This document shows positions 62,333-64,000 of a stretch of 64,000 nucleotides of DNA, in pieces. Source of the stretch: Clostridiales bacterium (GTDB taxonomy: Bacteria; Bacillota; Clostridia; Saccharofermentanales; DTU023); NCBI GenBank assembly GCA_004556455.1, contig SFGY01000001.1, positions 177,096 through 241,095 on the forward strand, written 5' to 3'. Under the pieces are notes generated by a model. It saw only the letters and a program-made list of their open reading frames with translations, had not been told where the DNA came from and made no database searches. Every line of letters starts with the position of its first letter. The first letter of the stretch is position 1. The position numbers and the translations under genes were made by a program.

Positions 62333-63192
62333 GCAAGATCACCGCCATTGTGCAAACTGCGAAAACGTGCGACACGTTCGCAGGTTTTGGAGTCTTTTTT
62401 CGCTTCGAGATCAAGGAAGTTGGGATGCCGCTTTAGAAACTCCTGCATCCAGTCTTCAGGATCATGGCTAAACTGAGCCAGATGTTCTGCGTCCTCTGCA
62501 GAAATGATATTTTCTTCACAGGCGGCACGGAAAAAATCATCATCAATGCGCAGGAGACTGTGAAGCCGGATACCCTGTTCCTCAAGCGCTTCCCTTCCGC
62601 CCTGATTGCGGTCAACAACGGCGAGAGTATCTCTGATCTCGCAACCAGCATCGGCCAGGGCAGGAAGCCAGCAGCGGAAATAACTGGAGGCTTCTGTCAC
62701 CAGATCAGCAACGTGCAGAGCAGAACTTCCCTTAAGCTCATCTTTCTTGACTTCACTGGCCGTACGGAAACCCAGATCACTGCGAATCATCTGCCCATCT
62801 TTAAGCAAGGCAAGGTGTGGTTTACCAAGCTTTTCAGCTAAAGCGAAGGAGAAAAAGTAGTCTCTCCTTGCTCCGCCCGAAACAAAATCAAAGGATAAAT
62901 TTGACGTAAGCTCAGCAAGGCGGTCAATCACAAGGCGATAGTCCTCATGACAGTGATACCGATCTACAAAGGCTTTACCCACCAGGCGCGGCAGGCCGAG
63001 CGGATACTCCAGGGTTTTTTCAATCTGAGAAAGCATGACTTTGGCCTCTTCTTCCGAGCCAAAGAGAAAATGGGTATTGAGATAATAGGGGCCAAAATCT
63101 CCGGAAGTATACCAGAAGGGCTGGTCTGCAGGACTTAAGCGAAGAGCCGTTGTCGCAAAAACTTGGCGGTGCAGTGTGTGACGCTGGTTCAT
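62329..63192 (-). CDS. Orotate phosphoribosyltransferase-like protein
   Basis: A 287-residue protein. FWYTSGDFGPYYLNTHF resembles the N-terminal substrate-binding strand of orotate phosphoribosyltransferases, and VSGGARRDYFFSFALAEKLGKPH plus HVADLVTEASSYFRCWLPAL and VVDRNQGG resemble the PRPP loop region and the following VVDR-x-x-GG. The central PRPP motif is degraded (ADLVTEASS instead of DDVxTTG), and a C-terminal extension of about 80 residues is unusual. It lies next to pyrD, which supports pyrimidine synthesis. ATG 63192 has GGAGGA five bases upstream. The frame is open to 63249. Confidence 0.75.
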   Translation of the reverse strand: MNQRHTLHRQVFATTALRLSPADQPFWYTSGDFGPYYLNTHFLFGSEEEAKVMLSQIEKTLEYPLGLPRLVGKAFVDRYHCHEDYRLVIDRLAELTSNLSFDFVSGGARRDYFFSFALAEKLGKPHLALLKDGQMIRSDLGFRTASEVKKDELKGSSALHVADLVTEASSYFRCWLPALADAGCEIRDTLAVVDRNQGGREALEEQGIRLHSLLRIDDDFFRAACEENIISAEDAEHLAQFSHDPEDWMQEFLKRHPNFLDLEAKKDSKTCERVARFRSLHNGGDLA

Positions 63193-63328
63193 GGATCCTC
63201 CGATATCGTTTAGGTTTTTAACTGTGTGGTATTTTTTTATTATAGACAAAAAGCGGAGCTGACGCAGACGAAAAAATAGCGCATTAACCGACGTTTTTCC
63301 GCTAGTTTACACAGAGAATCGCCAGCTC

Positions 63329-64000
63329 TCAAGACTTTGGCCACAATTCAAGACTGCCGCGCAGTTCATTAAGGCTGGAAATCCCTTCGCTCTCGCAGAT
63401 GGCCTTCATCTCTCCCAGGCAGTCCCGGGGAAAGCAAGGGCGCAGAAAATTGGCTGTTCCAACTTCTACAGCTGTAGCGCCAACAAGGATATACTCCAGC
63501 ACATCCCGACCGTCCACAATGCCCCCAAGTCCGATGACAGGAATATCGACGACCTGACAGACTTCGTGCACCATGCGCAGAGCAATGGCTTTGATGGCAG
63601 GCCCGGAAAGGCCTCCGGTATTATTTTTCAGGCAGGGGCGGTGCGTGTGCAAGTCAACGGCCATGCCCAGAAAAGTATTGACCAGGGAGATGGCATCTGC
63701 TCCACCCTCCTCAGCTGCTGCCGCAATTTCAGCAATGTGACTTACATTGGGTGTTAGTTTAGCAATCAGAGGATGCCGGCTGACCTTTTTAATTTCTGAG
63801 ATGATCTGACGGACAAGCTGTGCGTCCGTTCCCATGGACATACAGCCCTGCGTGACATTGGGGCAGGAAAGATTGATCTCCAGCGCAAGCACAGGTTCTG
63901 GTTCCAGGAATCGGGCACATTCGAGATAATCCTCGGTATTCCTGCCTGCGATGTTGACGATAATCTCTGTCCCCAGGGCTTTCATCTGCGGGAGAATCTC
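63329..64000 (-). CDS. pyrD: Dihydroorotate dehydrogenase (class 1B-like), 5' end beyond window
   Basis: The last 224 codons of pyrD; the start lies past base 64000. The enzyme oxidises dihydroorotate to orotate in pyrimidine synthesis. Motifs: LALEINLSCPNVTQG with the catalytic cysteine, LIAKLTPNVSHIAEIA, SLVNTFLGMAVDLHTHRP, NNTGGLSGPAIKAIALRMV, IPVIGLGGIVDGRDVLEYI and VGATAVEVGTANF. The SCPNV plus N-T-x-x-GMAVD pattern matches the NAD-linked class 1B enzymes. The phosphoribosyltransferase-like gene follows on the same strand after 136 bases. Confidence 0.95.
   Translation of the reverse strand, partial: EILPQMKALGTEIIVNIAGRNTEDYLECARFLEPEPVLALEINLSCPNVTQGCMSMGTDAQLVRQIISEIKKVSRHPLIAKLTPNVSHIAEIAAAAEEGGADAISLVNTFLGMAVDLHTHRPCLKNNTGGLSGPAIKAIALRMVHEVCQVVDIPVIGLGGIVDGRDVLEYILVGATAVEVGTANFLRPCFPRDCLGEMKAICESEGISSLNELRGSLELWPKS

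Overview
The window looks like chromosomal DNA from a low-to-mid-GC Gram-positive bacterium of the Bacillota, most likely a Clostridia-type anaerobe. This is inferred from the Bacillota gene order (rpsP-khpA-rimM-trmD-rplS ... rbgA-rnhB; miaB-mutS-mutL-miaA-hfq), consensus sigma-A promoters, many lipoproteins with a lipobox, a nifS/nifU iron-sulfur pair and a class 1B-like pyrD. No tRNA, rRNA, CRISPR array, transposase or prophage was seen. Both edges cut a gene: rpsP at the left (5' end missing) and pyrD at the right (5' end missing, minus strand).

Layout. 1-2618: ribosome and tRNA maturation cluster (rpsP, khpA, rimM, trmD, rplS), closed by a terminator. 2804-9126: an AT-rich block of six ABC-transporter genes (a bacitracin/lantibiotic-immunity-like trio and a COG4586/4587/3694-like trio). 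It sits between rplS and rbgA, which are usually neighbours. 9489-25764: housekeeping and metabolism on the plus strand: rbgA, an RNase HII-YraN fusion, a HAD phosphatase-GH13 glucosidase fusion, an 8-oxoguanine-deaminase-like amidohydrolase with a GntR regulator, cysteine desulfurase plus thiI, glyA, rarA, nifS-nifU and an M18 aminopeptidase.

25778-32021: an envelope module. On the minus strand lie two small secreted proteins, a lipoprotein, two membrane permeases and an ATPase. They diverge from an ECF sigma factor and its DUF4367-like anti-sigma factor. A TGTAAC-N17-CGTT promoter in the divergent gap suggests that the sigma factor drives the secreted-protein operon. 32286-34078: a peptide-binding protein gene (OppA type) that appears circularly permuted and also carries a one-base frameshift. 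34309-39739: tyrosine recombinase, asd, a LacI regulator, a split ThrE exporter and a PNPOx-fold flavoprotein.

39781-45320: a second envelope module: a double-length ABC permease, its ATPase, two paralogous small secreted proteins and a lipoprotein between them. 45747-55499 (minus): patatin-like lipase, miaB, mutS, mutL, miaA, divergent hfq and a basic single-span membrane protein. 55719-57062: two-gene chromate transporter. 57071-62332 (minus): MoxR / DUF58 / transglutaminase module. 62329-64000 (minus): orotate phosphoribosyltransferase-like protein and pyrD.

The most unusual items are the permuted OppA gene, the two ABC/lipoprotein/small-secreted-protein modules (one with its own sigma/anti-sigma pair), the HAD-GH13 and RNase HII-YraN fusions, and an ABC permease that seems to start at ATT.
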